A stretch of DNA of 64,000 nucleotides, taken from Sulfurihydrogenibium subterraneum DSM 15120. GTDB taxonomy: Bacteria; Aquificota; Aquificia; Aquificales; Hydrogenothermaceae. Below the pieces are notes generated by a model. It worked only from the letters and a program-made list of their open reading frames with translations, did not search any database and had not been told where the DNA came from. Made by a program: the position numbers and the translations under genes. Below, in pieces: positions 45,056 through 54,675 of this stretch; position 1 is the first letter of the stretch; each line of letters starts with the position of its first letter. The stretch lies in the NCBI RefSeq assembly GCF_000619805.1, contig NZ_JHUV01000011.1:1-64000 (forward strand). Direction: 5' to 3'.

Positions 45056-45550
45056 TTAACTATTTATTATACTCTTCTTTTTTAGATAAAGTTCATAGAA
45101 TATGAATAATCCTATTCCTACAGTGATTGAAGCATCTGCTATATTAAAAGCTGGCCAATGATGGTCTTTTATGTAAAAATCTAAAAAATCCCTTACCTGT
45201 CCTAAAAGAAATCTATCGTAAAGGTTGCCTAACGAACCGCCACCTATCAAAGAAAGTGAAAAAATTTCTACATATGATAGTTTGTCTTTAGATTTAAGAA
45301 AGTAAACTATAACAACTACAATAGCTACTATAGAAGACCCTACCAGAATAAATTTTCTTACGTAATCTGGAGCTTCTGCCAACATTCCAAAAGCTGCACC
45401 TTTATTCCAAACCAGAGTTAAGTCAAAAAAATTTGGAATTATAGATATAGTTTTACCTTGTAAAAAGTTTTCTGCTAAGTATTTTGTGGTTAAATCTAAA
45501 AAAAATACAAAAAAGAAAATATACCAAAAAGCTATATTTTTTCTGTTCAT
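45056..45550 (-). CDS. lspA: Lipoprotein signal peptidase (signal peptidase II)
   Basis: Membrane aspartyl protease that cleaves prolipoprotein signal peptides. Four hydrophobic segments are visible in 164 residues. The catalytic Asp residues lie in GGSLGNLYDRF (near residue 110) and FNIADASITVG. The stop codon region overlaps the DksA-family gene by one base. secA follows downstream, giving an export-themed trio. Confidence 0.94.
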   Translation of the reverse strand: MNRKNIAFWYIFFFVFFLDLTTKYLAENFLQGKTISIIPNFFDLTLVWNKGAAFGMLAEAPDYVRKFILVGSSIVAIVVVIVYFLKSKDKLSYVEIFSLSLIGGGSLGNLYDRFLLGQVRDFLDFYIKDHHWPAFNIADASITVGIGLFIFYELYLKKKSIINS

Positions 45551-45981
45551 TACTCAGCCTGAAGATTTTTAGATTCTTCTTCTTCTCCTAATGCTGGTGG
45601 AATGATATTGTATATCATTTCTTCTTCGTTTCTTTGCTGGAACTGTCTTACTATCTCTTCATTTTGGCTACAATCTATACAGAGTCTAACCCAAGGTATT
45701 GCTTCTAACCTTTTTTCTCCTATAACTGCACCACATTCTTCACAGATACCGTATGTTCCACTATCTATCTTTCTCAAAGCAAGGTCTATAAGGTATAAAG
45801 TTTCTCTATCTGCTTGTGTAAGTTTGTAATGAGTTTCTCTACTTAATTCATCTGTTACTGTATCAGCATCATCTCCTACACCTGTTTTTTCATTTATGTC
45901 GCTTTTAGCTGACTCTTCTAAAGATTTTAAAATTTGATTTCTTTTTTCTAAAAGCTTCTCCCTGATTTTTTCTAAATCCAT
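45550..45981 (-). CDS. DksA/TraR-family zinc-finger transcription factor
   Basis: The 143-residue protein has an N-terminal coiled-coil hairpin and a C4 zinc finger C-x2-C-x17-C-x2-C (CEECGAVIGEKRLEAIPWVRLCIDC split across the site). DxxDxA-like GVGDDADTVTDE resembles the tip that enters the RNA polymerase secondary channel. It may act in the stringent-type response. Its gene overlaps lspA by one base. Confidence 0.88.
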   Translation of the reverse strand: MDLEKIREKLLEKRNQILKSLEESAKSDINEKTGVGDDADTVTDELSRETHYKLTQADRETLYLIDLALRKIDSGTYGICEECGAVIGEKRLEAIPWVRLCIDCSQNEEIVRQFQQRNEEEMIYNIIPPALGEEEESKNLQAE

Positions 45982-46032
45982 AGTTTAAACCTCCAAAAAT
46001 AAGCAATAATGATATACTAAAATATAACTTTG

Positions 46033-47097
46033 TCAAGATTGTTTTTTATAAAGCTCTGCCAATCTTTTTTGTTCTTTTCTAACAAATTCAAATATATGTT
46101 TTTGTTGAAATTCTTTAATATCTGTGAACTTAACACCATAACAAAGTATGTTTTGTTTTTCGTGAATATTAACAATTTCTGCTTCTTCTTGGAATTCTTT
46201 TTCTAAGAGATTGAAAGAAAGTAAGATTTTATCTCCTATCAATAGTTTCAATTTATCTTTTTCTTCTGGGTTTATACATACTTTTGCTCCTGAAGGGCTT
46301 ATATCTAAAATCTTAGCTATAATCCATAGAAGAATTTCTTGTCCATCTTTTTTTTCTTTTTTACCCAATAAAGATTCTATTTCTACTTCAACCCTTGGAT
46401 ATTCTCTCCTTTGAATCCTAATTAGTTCAAAAGTGTGAGGGATTTTAACGATAACCCTTCCATTTTCATTTATAACATCTATAACCTGTCCCTCTAAAGT
46501 ATAGGCAGCATCTGATTTTCTTATAAAGGATACTTTTACTCTATCTTCAGGTTTTATTGTTGGAATGGTTTTATCTGTTATGACCCAATACATGTAAAGC
46601 TCATCTTTGTCGTAAAGAGCAACATTGTAAGTTATACCTTCCTCTGTTTTTAGTTTACCACCTTGGAAAAGTTCAATATCTTTACTGGTTGTAATAGGTA
46701 CAAAGTAGGGTACATAATCAAATCCAAGTTTTTCTCTCATTTCCTTTATTAAATTTTCATCAATGTTAGGGTTTTCCTTTATGTATACATCTATAATCTT
46801 TTCAAAAGGTGCTTTAAACTCTATTGCAAGAAACGGGTCTCTTCCCAATTTTTTTGAATAATCCCAAATTATTTTTATTTGCTCATCTGTTAGATTTTTT
46901 TCTTTTGTGTATCTCATAAAATCTTCTTTTTGTTTTTTAGCTCTTAACTTTTTTGATAAATTACCTAAAACAATTGCCATCAAAATGAGAGAAATTATAA
47001 ATAAAAGAAGAAATATTACCGCATTAATATCTGTGCCACTTAACTTTTCTACCGCTTTTTGATATCCTTCTACTGCTAAATTTCTGTTGTTATCCAT
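46033..47097 (-). CDS. Membrane-anchored PilZ-domain protein
   Basis: A single membrane helix (about residues 26-46) anchors a cytoplasmic region of 300 residues. A YcgR-like domain (about 155-225) is followed by PilZ with the c-di-GMP pattern Arg-x3-Arg (RREYPRV) and D-x-S-x2-G (LDISPSGAKV). A region with weak similarity to helical linkers lies at 50-145. Probably a c-di-GMP effector at the membrane for motility or adhesion. It is divergent from alr. Confidence 0.82.
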   Translation of the reverse strand: MDNNRNLAVEGYQKAVEKLSGTDINAVIFLLLFIISLILMAIVLGNLSKKLRAKKQKEDFMRYTKEKNLTDEQIKIIWDYSKKLGRDPFLAIEFKAPFEKIIDVYIKENPNIDENLIKEMREKLGFDYVPYFVPITTSKDIELFQGGKLKTEEGITYNVALYDKDELYMYWVITDKTIPTIKPEDRVKVSFIRKSDAAYTLEGQVIDVINENGRVIVKIPHTFELIRIQRREYPRVEVEIESLLGKKEKKDGQEILLWIIAKILDISPSGAKVCINPEEKDKLKLLIGDKILLSFNLLEKEFQEEAEIVNIHEKQNILCYGVKFTDIKEFQQKHIFEFVRKEQKRLAELYKKQS

Positions 47098-47167
47098 CTT
47101 AAAAACCAGTTTTTGCTAATTATGATATCATATTTCTTAAGAAAAATTTTAAATATAAAGGACAGGA

Positions 47168-48238
47168 TTGGATTTTATTAGAAGTGTTGCCTTAGTAAAT
47201 ACAGAAAATCTAAAAAAAAATGTAGAAAATGTATATAAATTTTCCAATAAAAAGATTTTTGCAGTAGTCAAAGCAGATGCTTATGGACATGATGCTGAAA
47301 TAGTATCAAAAGCGTTGTCTTCTTTGGATTTTATTGAAGGTTTTTGTGTTGCTACTGCTTATGAAGGGTATCTTTTAAGAAACTTTGGAATAGAAAAATC
47401 TATAATTGTTTTAGGTGGTATATTAAAGCAAGAGTTGGAGCTGTTTAATCAGTGCAGTTTAATACCAGTGATTTCAGATTTTTTTCATCTTGAAGTAGCA
47501 GAAAATCTAAAATTTAAAAAGATACATATAAAGTTTGATACAGGGATGAGAAGACTTGGTTTTTATGGTTCTGATATAGAAAAGTTAAAAGAAAAAATAA
47601 AAGGATTTGAGATTGAAGGGATTTTGTCCCATTTACCGTCAGCTGACACAGACCCTGAATATACTAAAAATCAGATAGAAGACTTTAAAAGAATATTAAA
47701 AAAGATAGATATTAATCCAAAGTATATTCATATACAAAACTCTGCTGGTGTTGTGTATGACTGTCCCTTTTGTAATACTATCAGATTAGGTATTGCTATG
47801 TATGGAGAAAAACCTACACAAAATTATCCGATAGACCTTTACCCTGTTATGACAGTTCTATCTAAGGTAATATCTGTTAAAAACATTAAAAAAGGGGATA
47901 AAATATCTTACTGTGGAACTTTTACAGCTGATAGAGATATGAAGGTTGCAGTAGTTTCTTTTGGTTATGCAGATGGTCTTCCAAGGGCTTTATCTAACAA
48001 AGGATATGTGCTCATAAACGGAAAATACTGTAAAATACTTGGAAATGTTACTATGGACATGACTATTGTAGACGTTTCGGATTTAGATGTGGTTAATGTA
48101 GGAGATGACGTTGTAATTGTTGGAAAAAGTAAAGATAAAGAGATAAAATTTTCTGATATTGCAAATCTATCTGGAACTATTGCTTACGAGATTATGTGTG
48201 GTATATCTAAAAGAGTTGTTAGAGAAGAGGTAAAGTAA
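47168..48238 (+). CDS. alr: Alanine racemase
   Basis: PLP enzyme making D-alanine for peptidoglycan. PLP lysine in VVKADAYGHDA near residue 37; the catalytic Tyr region reads CGISKRV/FGYADGLPRAL and RLGIAMYG; MDMTIVDV is the C-terminal barrel motif. It has 356 residues. Start is TTG 47168, with GGACAGG just upstream. The regulator gene begins 1 bp after its stop, so the two may share a transcript. murF, which uses D-Ala-D-Ala, is at 52766. Confidence 0.95.
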   Translation: MDFIRSVALVNTENLKKNVENVYKFSNKKIFAVVKADAYGHDAEIVSKALSSLDFIEGFCVATAYEGYLLRNFGIEKSIIVLGGILKQELELFNQCSLIPVISDFFHLEVAENLKFKKIHIKFDTGMRRLGFYGSDIEKLKEKIKGFEIEGILSHLPSADTDPEYTKNQIEDFKRILKKIDINPKYIHIQNSAGVVYDCPFCNTIRLGIAMYGEKPTQNYPIDLYPVMTVLSKVISVKNIKKGDKISYCGTFTADRDMKVAVVSFGYADGLPRALSNKGYVLINGKYCKILGNVTMDMTIVDVSDLDVVNVGDDVVIVGKSKDKEIKFSDIANLSGTIAYEIMCGISKRVVREEVK

Positions 48239-48239
48239 A

Positions 48240-49595
48240 ATGTTAAACATTTTAATTGTAGATGATGAAAAAAACATTCAAGATTTAATGAAAGATATTT
48301 TAACAGATGAAGGCTATTTGGTTGAAACTACTGGTAGTATAACTTCTGCTAAAGATTTGATTAAAAAGAACTCATACGATGTGATTTTTTTAGATGTTTG
48401 GCTCCCAGATGGTGAAGGTTTAGACTTAATACCGTTTATAAAAGAAAATGCTCCTAATACCAGCATAATTATGATTTCTGGTCATGCAAACATTCCAATA
48501 GCTGTTAAAGCTATTAAAGAAGGTGCATTTGACTTTTTGGAAAAGCCTTTATCAACAGAAACTATAATAGCAACGATTGAAAAGGTAGAAAAGCAGATAA
48601 AAGTAAGACAGAGTCTTGAATATTTTAAAGAAAAAGAAGAAAAACAGATAGAGATAATAGGAAACAGTCCGAAAATATTTGAGTTAAAAAGACAGATTGA
48701 AAAGGTGGCAAAAACAAACGCTTGGGTTATGATTTTAGGCGAAAATGGAACAGGTAAAGAGCTTGTAGCAAAGTCTATCCATTATCAGTCCCCAAGAAAA
48801 GATTATCCTTTTGTTGATATAAACTGTGCAGCTATTCCTGATGAACTTTTTGAAGCAGAATTTTTTGGATATGAAAAAGGAGCATTTACAAACGCATTTA
48901 CAAGAAAAATAGGAAAGCTTGAACTTGCTGACAAAGGAACATTGTTTTTAGATGAAGTTGCAGATATGAGTTTATCATCTCAGGCAAAACTTCTTAGAGT
49001 CTTAGAAGAAAAGCAGTTTTCAAGACTTGGTAGTAATACAAAAATTACAGTTGATTTAAGAGTTATCTCTGCAACAAACAAAGACATACAAAAAGAAGTT
49101 GAAAAAGGAACATTTAGACAAGACCTTGCTTTTAGACTTTCAGTTATTCCTATACATGTCCCACCTTTAAGAGAAAGAGGAGAAGATATCCTTTTACTTG
49201 CAGACTACTTTTTAAAGAAGTTTTCTATAGAGAATAAAGTAGAGCCACCTGAACTGTCTGATGAAGTAAAAAATACATTTTTAAATTACAGCTGGCCTGG
49301 AAACGTTAGAGAGCTGAAAAATCTAATGGAAAGATTAGTGATACTAAACAGCGAATCTGTTATTTACAATAAAGACCTACCTCCACATATGCTTGGTAAT
49401 GTAAAAGTAGAAAAAGAAGAGGTAATCCCGATAACTATAAGGCCTTTAAAAGATGCAAAAGAAGAATTAGAAAAACAGATGATAAAAAAAGCTTTAAAAG
49501 TTTATAACAACAATCTAAAAGAAGTTGCAAAAGCTTTAGATATAGACTTATCTTCCCTTTATAGAAAAATTAAACAGTACAATTTGGAGGAGTAA
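48240..49595 (+). CDS. NtrC/NtrX-type sigma-54-dependent response regulator
   Basis: Receiver domain (1-115) with phospho-acceptor Asp52 and Lys102 in FLEKPLS, then an AAA+ domain with Walker A GENGTGKE (about 167-174), a Walker B in GTLFLDEVADM and an R-finger region, and a C-terminal Fis-type helix-turn-helix (about 425-448). The sigma-54 contact loop reads GAFTNA (214-219) where the family consensus is GAFTGA. The receiver and its long SGHANIPIAVKAIK stretch resemble NtrX. No cognate histidine kinase gene is adjacent. Targets unknown. Confidence 0.9.
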   Translation: MLNILIVDDEKNIQDLMKDILTDEGYLVETTGSITSAKDLIKKNSYDVIFLDVWLPDGEGLDLIPFIKENAPNTSIIMISGHANIPIAVKAIKEGAFDFLEKPLSTETIIATIEKVEKQIKVRQSLEYFKEKEEKQIEIIGNSPKIFELKRQIEKVAKTNAWVMILGENGTGKELVAKSIHYQSPRKDYPFVDINCAAIPDELFEAEFFGYEKGAFTNAFTRKIGKLELADKGTLFLDEVADMSLSSQAKLLRVLEEKQFSRLGSNTKITVDLRVISATNKDIQKEVEKGTFRQDLAFRLSVIPIHVPPLRERGEDILLLADYFLKKFSIENKVEPPELSDEVKNTFLNYSWPGNVRELKNLMERLVILNSESVIYNKDLPPHMLGNVKVEKEEVIPITIRPLKDAKEELEKQMIKKALKVYNNNLKEVAKALDIDLSSLYRKIKQYNLEE

Positions 49596-49597
49596 AG

Positions 49598-49783
49598 ATG
49601 CCTTACGTAAATGTAAAAGTTGCAGGAAAACTTACAAAAGAACAAAAAGAAAAGATAGTAGAAGGAATAACAAAGCTTTTAGAGGAAGTTGCAAATAAAC
49701 CTCCTCAATCTACTTACGTCGTAATAGATGAAGTAGAAAGAGAAAACTGGGGTAAAGGTGGAAAACTACTTAGTGATATTTAA
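49598..49783 (+). CDS. 4-oxalocrotonate tautomerase-family small protein
   Basis: The 61-residue protein begins Met-Pro-Tyr-Val; after Met removal Pro1 is the catalytic base of the tautomerase superfamily. The length and the pattern VEGITKLLEEV fit, as does the C-terminal VVIDEVERENWGKGG. Its physiological substrate is unknown. It starts 2 bp after the regulator stop, behind GGAGGAG at 49586-49592. Confidence 0.88.
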   Translation: MPYVNVKVAGKLTKEQKEKIVEGITKLLEEVANKPPQSTYVVIDEVERENWGKGGKLLSDI

Positions 49784-49785
49784 AA

Positions 49786-49836
49786 TTTCCTTCTAAAAAG
49801 GAAAAATTACGGTAAAATTTCCTTATGAAAAGGAAA
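49786..49836 (+). promoter_or_regulatory. Two tandem dyads covering the start codon of the DUF4143 ATPase gene
   Basis: TTTCCTT-N5-AAGGAAA occurs at 49786-49804 and again at 49818-49836. The copies lie exactly 32 bp apart inside a larger direct repeat beginning TAAAATTTCCTT. In the second copy the N5 spacer holds the ATG at 49825. The layout fits a two-site operator or an mRNA hairpin masking initiation. No ordinary ribosome binding site stands between the dyads. Confidence 0.75.
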
Positions 49837-51123
49837 GAATTATTTAAACAACTTATTATTGAATTTCACCAGTATGGTATACCTGACTTTATTGAAAGAG
49901 AGTTAAAACTTCCTGTAAATACAGGTAAAATAATATCCGTAATTGGTGTTAGAAGAAGTGGAAAAACTTATTTGATATTTCAAACGATAAAAAAGCTTTT
50001 AGAAAATGTTCCAATTGAAAGAATAATTTATATAAACTTTGAAGATGAGAGAATAAATATAACTTCAGAAGAATTATCACTTATTTTAGAAGCTTATAAG
50101 GAGCTCTATCCAAATATTCCTTTAAAGGATTTATACTTATTTTTTGACGAGATTCAAAATATAACAGGTTGGGAAAAGTTTATTAGAAGGGTTTACGATA
50201 GATATACAAAAAATATCTATATCACAGGTTCAAACTCTAAGCTTTTATCAAAGGAAATAGCGACAGCTTTAAGAGGAAGGACTTTATCTTATGAAGTTTT
50301 TCCTCTCTCTTTTAAAGAGTATCTTGCTTTTAAAGACCTATCTTTTGAAGAAAAAGATTTTTACAACATAGAGAAAAGGGGTTTATGGAAAAAAGAGTTT
50401 TTAGGGTATTTAGAGTATGGTGGTTTTCCTGAGGTAGTTTACTTAAACGATAAAAATTTAAAACTTAAAACTTTACAAAACTACTTTGAGGTGATGATTT
50501 ATAAAGATTTAGTAGAGAGGTTTGAAATAAAAAATCCTTTAATCCTCAAATACTTTATAAAAAGGATAATTGAGAATTTAGGAAAACCTTTATCTGTTAA
50601 CAATATATTCAACGAGCTTAAATCTCAGGGCTATAAAATTAGCAAAGATGCACTTTATCAATATCTTGAATATATTGAAGATATTTATCTTTCTATAATT
50701 ATAAAAAAATACTCAAAATCAATTTTAAAATCTGAGCTTTCTCAAAAAAAAGCGTATATAGTTGACAACGGTCTTGTAAATGCTTTATCTTTCTCTTTTA
50801 AAGGTGTTTATGGAACTTTATTGGAAAATCTTGTAGTGAAAGAGTTTAGATTAAGAGGTTATGAAATTTTTTATTTTAAAGAAAATAAAGAGTGTGATTT
50901 GATAATCTTAAATAAATATCAAACAATGCCTATACAAGTAAGCTACAGTCTATCTGATAAAAAAACAATGGAAAGAGAGTTAAATGGGCTACTGGAAGCT
51001 GTAAAGTTTTTAAACGTTAAAAAGGGAGTTATCCTTACTTTTGATGATTTTGATACTACTACAATTGATGGTGTAGAGGTTCAGATTCTACCTGCTTATT
51101 ACTATTTTACTGTTTTAGCGTAG
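49825..51123 (+). CDS. AAA-type ATPase with C-terminal DUF4143 domain
   Basis: Residues about 30-180 are an AAA_14-type ATPase with GVRRSGKTY (Walker A), LFFDEIQN (Walker B) and ITGSNSKLLS as sensor 1. The middle has a winged-helix-like part. The C-terminal DUF4143 segment GTLLENLVVKEFRLRGYEIFYFKENKECDLI has the E-D-like pattern of PD-(D/E)XK nucleases. Such genes are common, solitary and probably mobile in thermophiles; function is unsettled. The start codon lies inside a repeated dyad. It overlaps trpG/pabA by 17 bp at the 3' end. Confidence 0.88.
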   Translation: MKRKELFKQLIIEFHQYGIPDFIERELKLPVNTGKIISVIGVRRSGKTYLIFQTIKKLLENVPIERIIYINFEDERINITSEELSLILEAYKELYPNIPLKDLYLFFDEIQNITGWEKFIRRVYDRYTKNIYITGSNSKLLSKEIATALRGRTLSYEVFPLSFKEYLAFKDLSFEEKDFYNIEKRGLWKKEFLGYLEYGGFPEVVYLNDKNLKLKTLQNYFEVMIYKDLVERFEIKNPLILKYFIKRIIENLGKPLSVNNIFNELKSQGYKISKDALYQYLEYIEDIYLSIIIKKYSKSILKSELSQKKAYIVDNGLVNALSFSFKGVYGTLLENLVVKEFRLRGYEIFYFKENKECDLIILNKYQTMPIQVSYSLSDKKTMERELNGLLEAVKFLNVKKGVILTFDDFDTTTIDGVEVQILPAYYYFTVLA

Positions 51124-51703
51124 TTTTTGAGGCTTTTGCAAGATGGACAAAGTTTTCTAAAAGTTTTAGACCGTATTCTGTAAGTATTGATTCAGGGTGG
51201 AACTGAACGCCCCAGATAGGATACTTTTTATGCTCTATAGCCATAATCTCTCCATCGTCTGACCTTGCTGTAATTTCTATATCTTCAGGTAAAGTAGATT
51301 CGTCTATAACGAGAGAGTGATACCTTACTGCATTAAAAGGATTTGGTATGCCTTCAAAAAGACCTTTTTCATTATGGTATATTTTTGAAGTTTTTCCATG
51401 CATAAGACATTTTGCTTTTACTATTTTCCCACCAAAAGCCTGTCCTATAGACTGATGTCCCAAACAAACGCCAAGTATTGGATAAACACCTTTAAACTCT
51501 TTTATAACGTCAACTGATATTCCAGCTTCATTTGGAGTGCATGGACCAGGAGATATAACTATAGCATCTATGTTGTCCATACGCTTTATATCTTCTATGG
51601 TTATCTCATCGTTTCTCTTTACTAAAACTTCTTGCCCAAGTTCGTAAAAGTACTGGACTATGTTGTAAGTAAAAGAGTCGTAGTTATCTATCATTAGTAT
51701 CAT
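51107..51703 (-). CDS. trpG: Anthranilate/aminodeoxychorismate synthase glutaminase component
   Basis: Class I glutamine amidotransferase: DNYDSFTYN at the N terminus, SPGPCTP, nucleophile Cys in GVCLGHQSIGQAFGG, and HPESILT near the end. The 198-residue length fits TrpG or PabA, and the sequence alone does not separate them; many bacteria use one amphibolic protein. No partner subunit (TrpE or PabB) is next to it. Convergent overlap with the DUF4143 ATPase gene. Confidence 0.88.
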   Translation of the reverse strand: MILMIDNYDSFTYNIVQYFYELGQEVLVKRNDEITIEDIKRMDNIDAIVISPGPCTPNEAGISVDVIKEFKGVYPILGVCLGHQSIGQAFGGKIVKAKCLMHGKTSKIYHNEKGLFEGIPNPFNAVRYHSLVIDESTLPEDIEITARSDDGEIMAIEHKKYPIWGVQFHPESILTEYGLKLLENFVHLAKASKTTLKQ

Positions 51704-51721
51704 TTTTCTACCTTCTAAATT

Positions 51722-51745
51722 AATTGGGGGATTTATCCCCCAATT
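51722..51745 (-). terminator. Terminator after gap
   Basis: AATTGGGGGAT and ATCCCCCAATT form an 11-bp perfect stem with a 2-nt loop, 6 bp beyond the gap stop on the minus strand. An AT-rich TTAATTTA run follows. It separates gap from trpG/pabA. Confidence 0.8.
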
Positions 51746-51751
51746 GTAAAG

Positions 51752-52765
<1,014 letters not shown>

Positions 52766-54067
52766 TTAATTTCCTAAATATTTTATCACTTCTTCCATTT
52801 TCATGCCACGGGAACCTTTTATTAAAACAGTTGGATTAAGGTTTTCTAACTTTTTTATCTGGTATGCAATCTCTTTTTTATCTGCATATATAACTGGCTT
52901 TTTTCCTTCCAGGTCCTGCTTTATATATTTTGTTTCTTCTCCATATAAGAATACATAGTCAATGTTTGTTTTCACTATCTCTCTGGCTATGTTTCTGTGT
53001 AGTTTTTCTGATTCTTTTCCCAGTTCTAACATATCTCCTAAAACGAGTACCTTTACAGTTGGTATTTCATTTAAAGTTTCTATGGCATTTTTTACAGATA
53101 AAGGGTTTGCGTTGTAAGAGTCATCTATGATTGTTATGTTGCCTATTTTTAAAATCTTTCCTCTACCTTCAATCTGGCTAAAATCCTTTAAAACTTCTAA
53201 GCTTTTAATAGGGTCTAAACCTAAGTGATAAAGTACTCCTGCTACAGCTCCTGTATTTTTAAAAACTCCTTTGTTAAAAATAGGTATGGTTAAGTCTAAA
53301 ACTTGATTTTTGTAAGCTATTTTTCCAGCTGTTCCCTCAGGTGTTATTCTTATGCCGTATACTTTTATATCTCCTTCTTCTCCAAAGGTTATGAATTTTT
53401 TCAGTTTATCTTTGTAGTGGTGTAAAAGGTCAAACGGTAAGACGTGGTAATGTGCCTTGTTGAATATCTCTCCTTTTCCTTTTATTATGTTTTCAAAACT
53501 GCCAAACTTTTCTACGTGGGCGTGTCCTACTGACACTAAAACAGCTACATCTGGATTTACTATCTCATTTAAATAATCTATATCTCCTACTTTTCCAGCT
53601 CCCATTTCTATGATTGCAATGTGAGTATTTTCTGGTGTGTTTGATAGTGTTAACGGAACGCCTATCTCGTTGTTGTAATTTCCTGAAGTTGAATGGGTTT
53701 TGTAAAATTTAGATAAAACAAAGTTTAAAAGCTCTTTTGTTGAAGTTTTCCCACTGCTTCCTGTAATACCTACTACAGTGTCAATACTTTTTCTTTTATA
53801 AATGGCAATTTTTTTTAATGCTTGATAAGTGTCTTTTACAAGTATGCCGTTTTTAAAGTTTAAAGATTTTTCTGTTAAGTATCCTACAGACCCTCTGTTT
53901 AAAGCATCTTCTATGTAGTTGTGGCCGTCTGTGGTTCCTTTTAGTGGAATAAATACACCGCCTTCTGATGATTTTCTACTATCTATTGTGAAAGAGTTAA
54001 CCTCTAAATCTCTCTCAAAATTTAAAATCTGTCCTTCAACTACCTTAGCTAAATCTGTTAATCTCAC
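52766..54067 (-). CDS. murF: UDP-N-acetylmuramoyl-tripeptide--D-alanyl-D-alanine ligase
   Basis: Last cytoplasmic step of the peptidoglycan monomer. Mur-ligase N domain is followed by the ATP loop GITGSSGKTSTKE, the central domain with NNEIGVPLTL, and IDDSYNANPLSVKNAI typical of MurF. The protein has 433 residues. GTG 54067 overlaps the methyltransferase gene in GTGA. It probably shares a transcript with the methyltransferase, rlmB and gap. Confidence 0.95.
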   Translation of the reverse strand: MRLTDLAKVVEGQILNFERDLEVNSFTIDSRKSSEGGVFIPLKGTTDGHNYIEDALNRGSVGYLTEKSLNFKNGILVKDTYQALKKIAIYKRKSIDTVVGITGSSGKTSTKELLNFVLSKFYKTHSTSGNYNNEIGVPLTLSNTPENTHIAIIEMGAGKVGDIDYLNEIVNPDVAVLVSVGHAHVEKFGSFENIIKGKGEIFNKAHYHVLPFDLLHHYKDKLKKFITFGEEGDIKVYGIRITPEGTAGKIAYKNQVLDLTIPIFNKGVFKNTGAVAGVLYHLGLDPIKSLEVLKDFSQIEGRGKILKIGNITIIDDSYNANPLSVKNAIETLNEIPTVKVLVLGDMLELGKESEKLHRNIAREIVKTNIDYVFLYGEETKYIKQDLEGKKPVIYADKKEIAYQIKKLENLNPTVLIKGSRGMKMEEVIKYLGN

Positions 54068-54675
54068 TTCCTACCTACCATTAAAAATATAGGGTATTCT
54101 CTATTTTGCCCATCTCTTTCTTTTACTACAGTATAAGCTATATCGTATTTAACGTCTTTAAAGCCTACCTTTTCAAAAAGAGAATTTAACTCTTCTAAAT
54201 TAAAGCCAAAATGCTCTACCCCTTCGTTATCGTCGTGAAATGTTCCATCTTCTTTTACAAGGTCAGCTATCGCTATATATCTTCCTTCGTTTAGCAAAGA
54301 GTAAAATTTTTTAAGAATGTTTTGAGTGTCTTTAACGTGGTGAAGAGCCATAGAGCTTACTATAACGTCAAACTTCTGGTCAATATCCTGTTTTTCTAAA
54401 TCTAAGTTTAAAACTTCTACGTTATCTATGTTGTTCTCTTTAGCTTTCTTTAAAAAAACTTCACACATACCTTTGGAGCTGTCTACACCTACAGCTTTTC
54501 CAACCTCATCAATCAGGAAGAACGTAAGCAATCCAGTGCCACAACCAAAGTCAAGTAATTTCATGTCTTTATTTAAAGAAATATGTTTTTTTATACTTTC
54601 TGCTACATTTTTAGCTATGTTTACTCTCATTGGTTTTTCATCCCAAGTTAGAGCTGCTATATCAAATTTACTCAT
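54064..54675 (-). CDS. Class I SAM-dependent methyltransferase, substrate unknown
   Basis: Rossmann-type methyltransferase of 203 residues. Motif I is LDFGCGTGLLT (about residues 42-52), then AVGVDSSKGM and SSMALHHV, the latter the usual motif IV region. It resembles the UbiE/type-11 family. Substrate is not evident. It overlaps rlmB and murF by 4 bp each, so it is part of a coupled three-gene run. Confidence 0.85.
   Translation of the reverse strand: MSKFDIAALTWDEKPMRVNIAKNVAESIKKHISLNKDMKLLDFGCGTGLLTFFLIDEVGKAVGVDSSKGMCEVFLKKAKENNIDNVEVLNLDLEKQDIDQKFDVIVSSMALHHVKDTQNILKKFYSLLNEGRYIAIADLVKEDGTFHDDNEGVEHFGFNLEELNSLFEKVGFKDVKYDIAYTVVKERDGQNREYPIFLMVGRK

Noticed and set aside
47121-47132. 12-bp palindrome TATGATATCATA between the PilZ gene and alr
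   Set aside because: Short and wholly AT-driven; expected often in DNA of this composition and no second copy was noticed.
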